From UBA1858 sp039182865 (GTDB lineage Bacteria; Pseudomonadota; Gammaproteobacteria; UBA4575), in assembly GCA_039182865.1 (NCBI GenBank), contig JBCDBX010000049.1:1-13762 (forward strand): a stretch of 13,762 nt of DNA. Reading direction: 5' to 3'. Shown one piece after another: positions 1-6,566 of the stretch (positions within the stretch are counted from its first letter, which is position 1; each line of letters begins with the position of its first letter). The notes beneath the pieces are model-generated. The model was not told the DNA's origin. It ran no database searches and was given only the letters and a program-made list of their open reading frames with translations. A program made the position numbers and the translations under genes.

Positions 1-459
1 ATCCAAAGCAGATACAATCAGCAACATACAATCCGCACCTAACACACGCGACTCATACACTTGAAAAGGATCGATAATAAAGTCTTTACGTAACGCGGGC
101 AGCGAACAGGCTTTTCGTGCTAGTTCAAGCACAGGTCCACCACCTTTAAAGAATTCGTTATCTGTTAATACCGATAAACAAGTCGCACCACCAAATTGAT
201 AACTGCGTGCAATCGCCATCGGATCAAAATCTTCTCGCAGAATACCTTTACTAGGAGAAGCACGTTTAATTTCTGCGATGACGGCCGCTTTATTTGCACT
301 CACCGCACCACGCAGCATCATTTCAAATGGACGTTTAACATCGCCTTCTTTGGCCCACTCCTGCATTTGCGACAGCGGTACACGTTGTTGCTTTTCAGCG
401 ATTTCTTTTTCTTTATGGGCAAGAATTTTATTTAGTATTTCGGGTCTTGTTTCTGACAT
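1..459 (-). CDS. trpC: Indole-3-glycerol phosphate synthase, N-terminal 153 residues (cut by left window edge)
   Basis: This is the 5' part of the indole-glycerol-phosphate synthase gene, which closes the indole ring of CdRP in tryptophan synthesis. Reading leftwards from the ATG at 459, 153 codons are open without a stop up to the window edge; a full enzyme is about 265 residues, so the C-terminal part of the TIM barrel lies outside. Visible family motifs are AEIKRASPSKG (around residues 62-72, with the catalytic lysine region), a CLSVLTD strand, and LRKDFIIDPFQVYESR followed by GADCMLLI. It begins 5 bases after the trpD stop, as the last visible member of the trp unit. No fused TrpF can be judged because the end is missing. 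Identity is near certain from the motifs and position. Confidence 0.95.
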   Translation of the reverse strand, partial: MSETRPEILNKILAHKEKEIAEKQQRVPLSQMQEWAKEGDVKRPFEMMLRGAVSANKAAVIAEIKRASPSKGILREDFDPMAIARSYQFGGATCLSVLTDNEFFKGGGPVLELARKACSLPALRKDFIIDPFQVYESRVLGADCMLLIVSALD

Positions 460-464
460 TTTGT

Positions 465-1484
465 TTATTGATTTGTAAATAAGATAAGTTGGCTGAGCTT
501 TTCTTTGGCAGCACCTGAGCGAATTCTCTCTTGTGCTGTTCGAACGCCAACTTCTAAGGTTTCAGTCTTATCAGCAACATAAATTGCCGCACCCGCATTT
601 AAAGCGACGATATCAGCTGCAACACCTAGTTTTCCATCTAGAATATTTTTAATTATGTCGGCACTTTGAGAGACATCTTCGACTTGTATATCGTCAAGAC
701 TAGAACGTGATAAACCCATCTCTTCTGGTGTTACTTGATAAGACTTAATATCTCCATTATTTAATTCAGTCACATTACTTGGCGCGGCAATACTGAGTTC
801 ATCCAAGCCATCTTCTGAATGAACAACTAGCGCTTTTTTTGCACCTAATGTTTTTAGCACATTCGCAACTGGTTCAAGCCAAGTATTATCAAACACTCCC
901 ATGACCTGTCGTTGTGCTCCCGCTGGATTGGTTAACGGTCCAAGTAGATTAAACAAAGTTCGTACAGCTAATTCTTTGCGAGGCACTGCTGCATGTTTCA
1001 TGCTGCTATGGTGCATGGGTGCGAACATAAAACCTATGCCGACATCTTTAACACACCTCGCGACATCTTTAGGTTCTAAATCTAATTTCACACCGAGTGC
1101 TTCTAATACATCGGCGCTGCCTGATTTACTCGATACAGAGCGGTTACCATGTTTGGCGATACTAACACCCGCACTTGCGGCAACAATTGCTGAAGCAGTC
1201 GAAATATTGAATGTTTTAGAACCATCACCGCCGGTACCGCAGGTATCGACTAAGTCTTCCAAACCGACTTCTACTTTAGTGGAAAGATGGCGCATGACTT
1301 TTGCCGCAGCCGCTAACTCATTGACTGATTCACCTTTCATGCGCAGTGCAATGACAAAACCTGCAATCTGTGAAGGCGTTGCTTCACCTTGCATGATCTG
1401 GCTCATCACCGATTCCATTTGTTCTGGTAAAAGGTCGTTATGATCCAGCACTTTTTCCAGTGCTTGCTGAATTGTAATACTCAT
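465..1484 (-). CDS. trpD: Anthranilate phosphoribosyltransferase
   Basis: TrpD transfers the phosphoribosyl group of PRPP to anthranilate, the second committed step of tryptophan synthesis, in the cytoplasm. The 339-residue product has the usual length for a stand-alone TrpD. The helical N-terminal region (about 1-70) is followed by the PRPP-binding signature DTCGTGGDGSKTFNIST at residues 80-96 and by KHGNRS at 111-116, which forms part of the anthranilate/PRPP site. GVRTAQE near the C terminus is also typical. The gene starts 5 bases after the trpG stop and ends 5 bases before trpC, so the three are surely co-transcribed. TrpD is not fused to TrpG, in contrast to E. coli and in agreement with the Pseudomonas-type arrangement. 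No residue appears to be missing. Confidence 0.97.
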   Translation of the reverse strand: MSITIQQALEKVLDHNDLLPEQMESVMSQIMQGEATPSQIAGFVIALRMKGESVNELAAAAKVMRHLSTKVEVGLEDLVDTCGTGGDGSKTFNISTASAIVAASAGVSIAKHGNRSVSSKSGSADVLEALGVKLDLEPKDVARCVKDVGIGFMFAPMHHSSMKHAAVPRKELAVRTLFNLLGPLTNPAGAQRQVMGVFDNTWLEPVANVLKTLGAKKALVVHSEDGLDELSIAAPSNVTELNNGDIKSYQVTPEEMGLSRSSLDDIQVEDVSQSADIIKNILDGKLGVAADIVALNAGAAIYVADKTETLEVGVRTAQERIRSGAAKEKLSQLILFTNQ

Positions 1485-1489
1485 AATGA

Positions 1490-2071
1490 TTAGTTCTGTT
1501 GTATAAAGTTTTGTAATAAGTGATGACCAAAGTCAGTCAGTATGGATTCTGGATGAAACTGCACCCCTTCAACTGCGAGCTCTTTATGCCGCACCCCCAT
1601 AATTTCATCCATATCGCCGTTATCTTTTTGAGTCCAAGCAGTCACCTCAAGGCAATCTGGTATGGTTGCTTGTTCGATCACGAGCGAATGATAACGCGTT
1701 GCCGTAAACGGCAAGCTGCAATTTTCAAATGCGTGCTTATTATGATGAAAAACAGGCGATGTTTTACCATGCATAATGTCATTTGCACGAACAATTCTGC
1801 CACCAAAGGCTTGCCCGATTGTTTGATGACCTAAACATACACCCAGGATTGGGATTTTACCGGCAAAGTTATTCACCACTTCGAGAGAAACACCGGCTTC
1901 ATTTGGCGTACATGGCCCGGGTGATAGCACAATGTGATCGGGTTTTAGCTGGTCAATTTCTTGAATACCGATTTGATCATTACGCACCACTTTGACTTGC
2001 TGTTCAAGCTCACCAAAATATTGGACTAAGTTATAAGTAAATGAGTCGTAGTTGTCGATCATCAAAATCAT
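1490..2071 (-). CDS. trpG: Anthranilate synthase component II, glutamine amidotransferase
   Basis: TrpG releases ammonia from glutamine and feeds it to TrpE for anthranilate synthesis. It is a class I amidotransferase of 193 residues: MIDNYDSFTYNLVQ at the N terminus, the oxyanion strand SPGPCTP (50-56), nucleophile Cys79 in GVCLGHQ, and the His173/Glu175 pair in FHPES. I chose the ATG at 2071 because it overlaps the trpE stop as ATGA and has AGGTG 5 bases upstream (2077-2081). A longer reading with seven extra residues (to 2092) lacks this support, and an ATG three codons further in (2062) would sit too far from the ribosome binding site. The overlap suggests translational coupling, which suits the 1:1 TrpE-TrpG complex. 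The protein could also serve PabB, as shared amidotransferases do in some bacteria; the sequence cannot show this. Confidence 0.96.
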   Translation of the reverse strand: MILMIDNYDSFTYNLVQYFGELEQQVKVVRNDQIGIQEIDQLKPDHIVLSPGPCTPNEAGVSLEVVNNFAGKIPILGVCLGHQTIGQAFGGRIVRANDIMHGKTSPVFHHNKHAFENCSLPFTATRYHSLVIEQATIPDCLEVTAWTQKDNGDMDEIMGVRHKELAVEGVQFHPESILTDFGHHLLQNFIQQN

Positions 2072-3543
2072 GATTGCACCTGCTCTGCCCAAGCGGCGGC
2101 TTTCAAGACTGCTTTTGCTTTATTCAATGTCTCTACCCATTCATTATCCGGTACCGAATCGTACACAATACCTGCTCCCGCTTGAACCGAAATAGTCCCG
2201 TCTTTAATCACAGCCGTACGAATCGCAATCGCGGTATCCATATCTCCCTGCCATGAGATATAACCGATGGCACCGGAGTAAACACCGCGCTTAATCGGTT
2301 CTAATTCGTCGATGATTTCCATTGCACGAATTTTTGGCGCGCCGGACACAGTGCCCGCAGGAAAAGTGGCGCGTAATACATCGATACAAGACTGACCGGA
2401 TGCGAGCATGCCTTTAACATTCGATACAATATGCATGACATGTGAATATCGCTCAACGATCATTTTATCAGTCAGTTCAACCGTGCCCACTTGTGCAATT
2501 CTGCCAATATCATTTCGGCCTAAATCAATTAGCATCAAATGCTCCGCTAATTCTTTAGGATCGGCTAATAGTTCTTGTTCCAGTGCGAGATCTTGTTGCT
2601 CATCTTTGCCACGTGGTCGTGTTCCTGCAATAGGTCTCACAGTGACTTCATTATTATCTTGCCTGACTAAGATTTCTGGAGAAGAACCTACAATTTCAAA
2701 ATCACCCATATTCAAATAATACATATAGGGTGATGGATTTAAGCGTCGCAGATGACGATAAACATCAATTGATTTACCTTGAAAGTTCGCATTAAGACGC
2801 TGCGACAACACAACTTGCATGACATCACCCGCAGTTATGTAGTCTTTTGCTTTAATGACCGCATCTTTAAATCCTTGCTCACTAAAGCCGGATACAAAAT
2901 CCAGTTCTTTGACATTCTCTTGCGCAACATCTAACGGTTGCAAAGGCATATTTTCTTGCAGTCCTGAGGCAATATCATTGATTCTAGTTTGTGCAAACTC
3001 AAAAGAATTTTCTTGTGCGCAAGGCGCTAGTACAATGATATAAACCGAACCTTTTAAATTGTCGAAGACTAAAAATTCGGTCGATACCATTAGCATGATA
3101 TCGGCTGTTTTAAATTCATCAGGCTTTGTGCAATTTCCAAGTTTTGGTTCGATATATCGAATAGTGTCGTAACCAAAATATCCAACCAATCCACCTATAA
3201 AACGTGGAATATTATCTATTAATGGCACACTAAATCGTTCACGATACTGATCGATCCATTGAAGAGGATCGTCTTGTTCTATTTGCTCAGCTAATTTACC
3301 GTCTTTATAAACTGTAATTTGCTGCTCATGGACTTGTAAATATTCATTGCACTGTAAACCAATGATGGAATATCTACCCCAACGTTCGCCACCGTGTACG
3401 GATTCAAATAAAAAACTATTAGTATTATTAGCGAGTTTTAAATAAGCACTAAGGGGCGTATCGAGATCTGCTGCGACCTCTCGAAATACAGGAATATGGG
3501 TATAGCCTTGTTTGGCTAGCTCAGAAAATTGTTGTTTGTTCAT
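2068..3543 (-). CDS. trpE: Anthranilate synthase component I
   Basis: TrpE converts chorismate and TrpG-derived ammonia to anthranilate. It is 491 residues, the usual length. The N-terminal domain carries FLFESV at 44-48, equivalent to the LLES element that forms the tryptophan feedback site, followed by GGERWGRYSIIGL. The C-terminal chorismate-binding domain shows LRRLNPSPYMYYL, VGSSPEILVR, RPIAGTRPRG, DLGRNDIGR and FPAGTVSGAPK, all hallmarks of an intact active site. The start is the ATG at 3543; no clear Shine-Dalgarno sequence precedes it. A weak promoter-like pair (TTGCGC at 3576-3581 and TATGAA at 3555-3560 on the minus strand, 15-base spacer) lies just upstream, so trp transcription may be initiated here as well as entering from gph; this is inference. 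No tryptophan-rich leader peptide is visible, so classical attenuation is unlikely. Confidence 0.97.
   Translation of the reverse strand: MNKQQFSELAKQGYTHIPVFREVAADLDTPLSAYLKLANNTNSFLFESVHGGERWGRYSIIGLQCNEYLQVHEQQITVYKDGKLAEQIEQDDPLQWIDQYRERFSVPLIDNIPRFIGGLVGYFGYDTIRYIEPKLGNCTKPDEFKTADIMLMVSTEFLVFDNLKGSVYIIVLAPCAQENSFEFAQTRINDIASGLQENMPLQPLDVAQENVKELDFVSGFSEQGFKDAVIKAKDYITAGDVMQVVLSQRLNANFQGKSIDVYRHLRRLNPSPYMYYLNMGDFEIVGSSPEILVRQDNNEVTVRPIAGTRPRGKDEQQDLALEQELLADPKELAEHLMLIDLGRNDIGRIAQVGTVELTDKMIVERYSHVMHIVSNVKGMLASGQSCIDVLRATFPAGTVSGAPKIRAMEIIDELEPIKRGVYSGAIGYISWQGDMDTAIAIRTAVIKDGTISVQAGAGIVYDSVPDNEWVETLNKAKAVLKAAAWAEQVQS
2077..2081 (-). promoter_or_regulatory. Ribosome binding site that fixes the trpG start
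   Basis: AGGTG on the minus strand lies inside the end of trpE, 5 bases before the trpG ATG at 2071. It favours the ATGA-overlap start over the two other in-frame candidates. Confidence 0.6.
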
Positions 3544-3589
3544 GGATGTTTATTTTCATAGTTAAAAGAAAGTAGGCGCAACATTATTT

Positions 3590-3607
3590 GACTGGCCAAC
3601 GCCAGTC
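3590..3607. promoter_or_regulatory. Hairpin/palindrome between gph and trpE
   Basis: GACTGGC (3590-3596) and GCCAGTC (3601-3607) form a perfect 7-bp G+C-rich inverted repeat around a 4-base loop. It lies 23 bases after the gph stop and about 47 bases before the trpE start. No U-run follows on either strand, so it is not a standard intrinsic terminator. It could be an mRNA processing/stability hairpin, an attenuating structure or an operator upstream of a trpE promoter. The structure is seen; its role is inferred. Confidence 0.5.
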
Positions 3608-3629
3608 GTAATTTAGTTGCCAATTTTTA

Positions 3630-4307
3630 CTATGAAGTTGAAACATCATCTCTATTGAATAAAGTCTGTAGCTCGGTTAACACATTTATATAGATCGGTT
3701 GATACTTCTCAACCGAGACGCCGCGATTATAGCCATAGGATACGTAAATTGCACCCGTTCTGGCGCGGCTTGCAGCCAGAATATCGGTTTCTGAGTCGCC
3801 CACCATGTAGCCATTATTAGGTTTTCCACCTAGCTGTTGGATGGCCTCGAGCAAGGGCTCGGGGTCAGGTTTTTTAGTAGCAAGGTCATCGCCACATACC
3901 AAAGCAGAAAAATATTGGGCCAGGTCTAATTTTTCTAAAAGTGGAGGTGTAAATTGCCGAGGTTTATTAGTGACACAACCTAGTGGAATATTCTGCAGTT
4001 GAAAAAACTTTAGAACATCTACACAACCTGGATAAATAGTCGTCTTGACTGCAAGATTTTTTTGGTAAGCTGTAAAAAAGAGTTTTTTTGCTTGCTCAAA
4101 TAAATTTTTTTCAGGCATTTGCCCTAGCGTATGCACGAGCGCTCGTTCAATGAGTTTATCAGCACCATTTCCAACCCAGTTTCGGGCTAGTGACGCTTCC
4201 ACTTGATCGAACTGAAAGGCTTGCAACATTTCATTAATACTAAATGTAACATCAGGAACACTGTCAACTAGTGTGCCGTCTAGATCAAAGCAAAGCCAAT
4301 TCGGCAT
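3630..4307 (-). CDS. gph: Phosphoglycolate phosphatase (HAD family)
   Basis: Gph dephosphorylates 2-phosphoglycolate, a DNA-repair and oxygenation by-product. The 225-residue product is a HAD-superfamily hydrolase: motif I FDLDGTLVDS with nucleophile Asp8 and acid/base Asp10, an alpha-helical cap (about 20-90), motif II CVTNKP, motif III lysine in KKPDPEPLL and motif IV MVGDSETDI. I chose the ATG at 4307 because the fold starts immediately (PNWLCFDLDG). A TTG four codons upstream (4319) would also be in frame but is not needed. No convincing ribosome binding site is seen. The ATG is itself the outer end of the 146-bp inverted-repeat element in the rpe-gph gap, so the element may have replaced the native leader. 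Placement between rpe and trpE matches the gammaproteobacterial rpe-gph-trpE order. The family has related HAD phosphatases, but context supports Gph. Confidence 0.9.
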   Translation of the reverse strand: MPNWLCFDLDGTLVDSVPDVTFSINEMLQAFQFDQVEASLARNWVGNGADKLIERALVHTLGQMPEKNLFEQAKKLFFTAYQKNLAVKTTIYPGCVDVLKFFQLQNIPLGCVTNKPRQFTPPLLEKLDLAQYFSALVCGDDLATKKPDPEPLLEAIQQLGGKPNNGYMVGDSETDILAASRARTGAIYVSYGYNRGVSVEKYQPIYINVLTELQTLFNRDDVSTS

Positions 4308-4450
4308 GGATCTTTTCAAAACTAGCTACGTTGCCAATGCTTTGTTAAAAATATTTTTAAATTACTCATGGACTATTTCGTACACTTCGTTTTTAAAAAT
4401 ATTTTTGCCTCGCCTTGGCTACCTCGCTTACGTTTTGAATTTGATCCATG
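4305..4450. repeat. 146-bp imperfect inverted-repeat element (MITE/REP-like) between rpe and gph
   Basis: The sequence begins CATGGATC (4305-4312) and ends with its exact reverse complement GATCCATG (4443-4450). Moving inwards, both arms share further matched blocks: TTCAAAAC (4315-4322, mirrored near 4432-4439), GTTGCCAATGC versus GTAGCCAAGGC (9 of 11 identical), and AAAAATATTTTTAAA, itself largely palindromic (4347-4361 and 4392-4406). The unpaired centre (about 4362-4390) has no obvious coding content. Ends with perfect terminal repeats, long imperfect arms and no ORF are the hallmarks of a non-autonomous transposable or folded intergenic repeat. No second copy is in this window, and no clean target duplication is visible (TCGG versus TGCT outside). 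In RNA it would fold into a long rod between the rpe and gph messages. Confidence 0.7.
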
Positions 4451-4470
4451 TGCTAAAATTTAAATAGCTA

Positions 4471-5139
4471 CTACTCGACTGCTGCAATCTCAGCGCGCAT
4501 ATCAGAGATCGTTTTCAGATAATCATTCGAATTGAATATTGCTGAGCCCGCAACAAATGTATCGGCACCTGCCGCTTTTATTTTACCTATATTGTCGACT
4601 TTTACTCCGCCGTCGATTTCCAGACGTATTGGCAAACCAGATTGGTCAATCATTTTTCTGGCATTGGCTAATTTTTGTAGCGATGATTCAATAAATGCCT
4701 GTCCTCCAAAGCCAGGATTTACTGACATTAGTAACACCATATCAACTTTATCGAGCACGTACTCAAGATAAGTTAAAGGGGTTGCAGGATTAAATACCAA
4801 ACCGCTTTTACAACCTGCATCTCGCACAAGTTGTAAACTACGATCAACATGATCACTCGCTTCAGGGTGAAAAGTTATATAGCTTGCGCCCGCTTCAGCA
4901 AAATCTGTGATCAATCGATCAACAGGAGAAGCCATTAAATGCACATCAATGGGTGCGCTAACACCATGTTTACGCAAAGCCTCACACACACATGGCCCGA
5001 TTGTTAGATTAGGCACATAGTGGTTATCCATCACATCAAAATGGACGATATCGGCACCTGCGGCAAGCACATTGTCGACTTCTTCGCCAAGGCACGCAAA
5101 ATTGGCAGAAAGTATCGATGGCGCAATCCAGTTTTCCAT
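4471..5139 (-). CDS. rpe: Ribulose-phosphate 3-epimerase
   Basis: Rpe interconverts ribulose 5-phosphate and xylulose 5-phosphate in the pentose phosphate pathway and so feeds erythrose 4-phosphate and PRPP pools used by the tryptophan and purine genes nearby. The 222-residue TIM barrel is of normal length and shows IAPSILSANF, the metal-site strand HFDVMDNHYVPNLTIG, DVHLMASP, FHPEAS, VNPGFGGQAFI and the phosphate-binding IDGGVK and VAGSAIF. The ATG at 5139 begins just before the first beta-strand; no strong Shine-Dalgarno sequence is seen upstream. It is the first gene of the rpe-gph-trpEGDC unit and is divergent from the CopD-like gene, with 129 bases between the start codons. Confidence 0.97.
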   Translation of the reverse strand: MENWIAPSILSANFACLGEEVDNVLAAGADIVHFDVMDNHYVPNLTIGPCVCEALRKHGVSAPIDVHLMASPVDRLITDFAEAGASYITFHPEASDHVDRSLQLVRDAGCKSGLVFNPATPLTYLEYVLDKVDMVLLMSVNPGFGGQAFIESSLQKLANARKMIDQSGLPIRLEIDGGVKVDNIGKIKAAGADTFVAGSAIFNSNDYLKTISDMRAEIAAVE

Positions 5140-5194
5140 ATGCTTTGAATCTTCGACTAGAGAAAGGCGCTACTTTAACCCACGTGCCTTCGAT

Positions 5195-5221
5195 TTGCAT
5201 GTAGAATTCATCCTATAAAAT
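5195..5221 (+). promoter_or_regulatory. Putative sigma-70 promoter of the CopD-like gene
   Basis: TTGCAT (5195-5200) and TAAAAT (5216-5221, within TATAAAAT) are separated by 15 bases, leaving a leader of about 40 bases before the ATG at 5269. The spacer is short, so this is a moderate prediction. Confidence 0.4.
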
Positions 5222-5252
5222 ACAACGCATAATCAATAAAATAAGAACAACA

Positions 5253-5258
5253 AGAGGA
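5253..5258 (+). promoter_or_regulatory. Ribosome binding site of the CopD-like gene
   Basis: AGAGGA lies 10 bases before the ATG at 5269 and supports that start, which also places His13 in the first membrane helix as the family expects. Confidence 0.6.
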
Positions 5259-5268
5259 AACCGATAAC

Positions 5269-5745
5269 ATGGAACTTTATTACTTCCCTATTGCTATTAC
5301 CTTGCATGTATTAGCTGCCGTTGTATGGGTCGGTGGCATGTTTTTCGCTTATATGGCGCTACGTCCCGTTGCAGCCAGTCTGCTGGAGCCGCCAGTGCGT
5401 TTGACTTTATGGTCAAAAACTTTAATGAGATTTTTCATCTGGGTATGGCTTGCCATTATCATCATTCCATTTACTGGATATTGGATGATCTTCTCTGCAT
5501 TTAATGGCTTTGCGGGAGTTGCTTGGTACGTACATGTCATGCAAGCACTGGGCATTATTATGATTTTGATTTTTTTACATGTTTTCTTCGCACCTTACAT
5601 GCGACTAAGAAAATCACTTAAAGAAGAAAACTATCAGTTGGCAGGTAGCAGCTTAAATCAAATCAGAAAACTTGTCGGACTAAATTTATTCATAGGTTTG
5701 ATTACCATTATATCTGCAGTTGGCTTTGAACACATTCCTATATGA
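5269..5745 (+). CDS. CopD/HemJ-like four-helix membrane protein
   Basis: The 158-residue product is almost entirely hydrophobic, with four predicted membrane helices at about 4-31, 54-77, 86-110 and 135-153. His13 in LHVLAAVVWVGGMFF, and His89 and His104 in the third helix, are placed as in the CopD family and in the related HemJ fold, where such histidines bind haem or metal. The WVGGM motif is typical of this group. The neighbour facing it is a c-type cytochrome, which agrees with a haem- or copper-related role in the inner membrane, but no partner gene for copper resistance (such as copC) is present. It could be a haem-binding electron-transfer protein rather than a copper importer or a protoporphyrinogen oxidase. 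I therefore give the fold family and no gene symbol. It is monocistronic, with a stem-loop 6 bases after its stop. Confidence 0.75.
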   Translation: MELYYFPIAITLHVLAAVVWVGGMFFAYMALRPVAASLLEPPVRLTLWSKTLMRFFIWVWLAIIIIPFTGYWMIFSAFNGFAGVAWYVHVMQALGIIMILIFLHVFFAPYMRLRKSLKEENYQLAGSSLNQIRKLVGLNLFIGLITIISAVGFEHIPI

Positions 5746-5750
5746 TTAAG

Positions 5751-5786
5751 CAAACAGGTTGCAAATTTTATATTGCAACCTGTTTG
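5751..5786. terminator. Bidirectional stem-loop between convergent genes
   Basis: A perfect 14-bp inverted repeat (5751-5764 pairing with 5773-5786, core AGGTTGCAA/TTGCAACCT) closes on an 8-base AT loop. It lies 6 bases after the CopD-like stop and 10 bases after the cytochrome stop on the other strand. Long U-runs are missing on both sides, so it may end transcription weakly or protect both 3' ends. Position and perfect pairing make a shared terminator the best reading. Confidence 0.65.
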
Positions 5787-5795
5787 TAAATTCAC

Positions 5796-6107
5796 TTATT
5801 GGCAAGCTAAACTTGCGTAATATGCTGCTAAATTATCGATGTCTTCGTCCGTAAGATTCTGAACCATTGGTGCCATCTGAGCATTTACTCGATCACCGTC
5901 TCTGAACGCCTTCATTTGTGCAACTAAGTATTGCTCTTTCTGTCCTGCGAGATTTGGCCAAATAGGTGTAGGACTGATGCCTGTTCCACCATGACATGCT
6001 GCACATACTGCAGATTTAGCTTTACCTGCTTCGACATCACCTGCCTGTGCACTAGCAGCTAATAAAATCCAGCAAGAAACCAAAGTAATAATTAAGGATT
6101 TTAACAT
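5796..6107 (-). CDS. Small periplasmic class I cytochrome c
   Basis: The 103-residue product starts with a signal peptide (Lys3, hydrophobic core 5-17, likely cleavage after AQA at residue 22) and carries one haem-attachment site CAACH (Cys35, Cys38, His39). A downstream NAQMAPM (75-81) supplies the likely axial methionine, and the C-terminal helix LTDEDIDNLAAYYASL is typical of cytochrome c553/c4-like domains. The mature protein is about 80 residues, one domain only, so it resembles half of a dihaem c4. The ATG at 6107 is preceded by AGGAGG at an ideal 5-base distance; a longer reading to 6134 would place residues before the signal peptide and is rejected. It would shuttle electrons in the periplasm; partners are not visible. 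It has its own promoter overlapped by a palindrome. Confidence 0.92.
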   Translation of the reverse strand: MLKSLIITLVSCWILLAASAQAGDVEAGKAKSAVCAACHGGTGISPTPIWPNLAGQKEQYLVAQMKAFRDGDRVNAQMAPMVQNLTDEDIDNLAAYYASLACQ

Positions 6108-6112
6108 TTGTA

Positions 6113-6118
6113 CCTCCT
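6113..6118 (-). promoter_or_regulatory. Strong Shine-Dalgarno of the cytochrome c gene
   Basis: AGGAGG on the minus strand ends 5 bases before the ATG at 6107. It is the best ribosome binding site in the window and decides the start. Confidence 0.85.
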
Positions 6119-6126
6119 GTAAAATT

Positions 6127-6154
6127 AATCCCAAGACTCGAATTCATTGGGATT
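6127..6154. promoter_or_regulatory. Operator-like inverted repeat at the cytochrome c start site
   Basis: AATCCCAA (6127-6134) and TTGGGATT (6147-6154) form a perfect 8-bp inverted repeat with a 12-base spacer. One arm overlaps the -10 box of the cytochrome promoter and the repeat spans the expected transcription start near 6145. This is where a dimeric regulator would act. Alternatively the leader RNA could carry one arm only, which argues against a purely RNA role. Confidence 0.4.
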
Positions 6155-6179
6155 GTACAATTGTCCTTCACATTCACAA
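6152..6179 (-). promoter_or_regulatory. Putative sigma-70 promoter of the cytochrome c gene
   Basis: On the minus strand TTGTGA (6174-6179) and TACAAT (6152-6157) are separated by 16 bases. The expected start lies near 6145, giving a leader of about 38 bases that contains the strong Shine-Dalgarno sequence. Confidence 0.55.
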
Positions 6180-6211
6180 TAACCCTAAAGGCTTAAGATT
6201 AGTTGCCTGTC

Positions 6212-6220
6212 TGATACAAT
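6212..6220 (+). promoter_or_regulatory. Extended -10 promoter of the small membrane protein/SpmAB pair
   Basis: TGATACAAT matches the extended -10 form (TGn followed by TACAAT at 6215-6220). No good -35 box is seen, which extended -10 promoters tolerate. The expected start near 6227 leaves about 21 bases before the ATG at 6249. Confidence 0.5.
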
Positions 6221-6248
6221 ACGCCCTCCATTCAATGCCACAATTTAT

Positions 6249-6566
6249 ATGAATTTAATTAAATCATTAGGCCTACTGCGAGCATCGCTTTTATTGCTCG
6301 GTATTATTGATGTTTTTTTAAGTCCCGAACCAGGTACTCGTGCAGCTCGAGATGGAATAGAGGTGATTTCCACCTTAGTAGCACCAGCAGCCGCGCCTAT
6401 CATAATGATGGTTATTTTATTTGATGCCCTCATGTCGAAAATACGTGCAAGTGACTCCGAAGGTGAAGAAAGCAAAAAATATAGACGTATTATGTACATG
6501 GAATTAGGAGTAGTCGCGTTTATGATTTTGGGTTGGTTACCTTACTTTTTGGCAATAGGAAAATAA
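6249..6566 (+). CDS. Small three-helix membrane protein of unknown function
   Basis: I do not recognise this 105-residue protein. It shows three hydrophobic segments: about 9-24, 40-62 (VISTLVAPAAAPIIMMVILF) and 84-103. A charged loop between the last two (SDSEGEESKKYRR, about 68-80) is likely soluble, and a polar, Arg-containing segment (27-38) separates the first two. The ATG at 6249 lacks a Shine-Dalgarno sequence, but a promoter with an extended -10 box ends just upstream. Its TAA shares one base with the ATG of the next gene (TAATG), so the two are translated together and the protein is probably a partner or subunit of the SpmA-SpmB fusion. Coding potential is supported by the coupling and by the consistent membrane topology; function is open. 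Confidence 0.75.
   Translation: MNLIKSLGLLRASLLLLGIIDVFLSPEPGTRAARDGIEVISTLVAPAAAPIIMMVILFDALMSKIRASDSEGEESKKYRRIMYMELGVVAFMILGWLPYFLAIGK

Noticed and set aside
901..1443. A 180-codon plus-strand frame opposite trpD, and similar long frames opposite trpG, trpE and SpmAB.
   Set aside because: The opposite strand carries complete, motif-rich enzymes; these frames have low-complexity, Ser/Pro/Cys-rich translations typical of antisense shadows.
3515..3562. A possible trp leader peptide upstream of trpE (MKINIHEQTTIF).
   Set aside because: It contains no tryptophan codon, overlaps the trpE start out of frame and is not followed by antiterminator-like structures.
5034..5200. A short minus-strand ORF of roughly 54 codons beginning ATG at 5200 and running into rpe, and a 13-codon ORF just upstream (MNSTCKSKARGLK).
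   Set aside because: The longer one is mostly a shadow of the rpe reading frame, and neither has an amino-acid bias suggesting a leader peptide. No ribosome binding site supports the longer one.
5796..6134. A longer cytochrome c reading with nine extra N-terminal residues.
   Set aside because: The extra residues precede a complete signal peptide, and the AGGAGG at 6113-6118 is correctly placed for the ATG at 6107.
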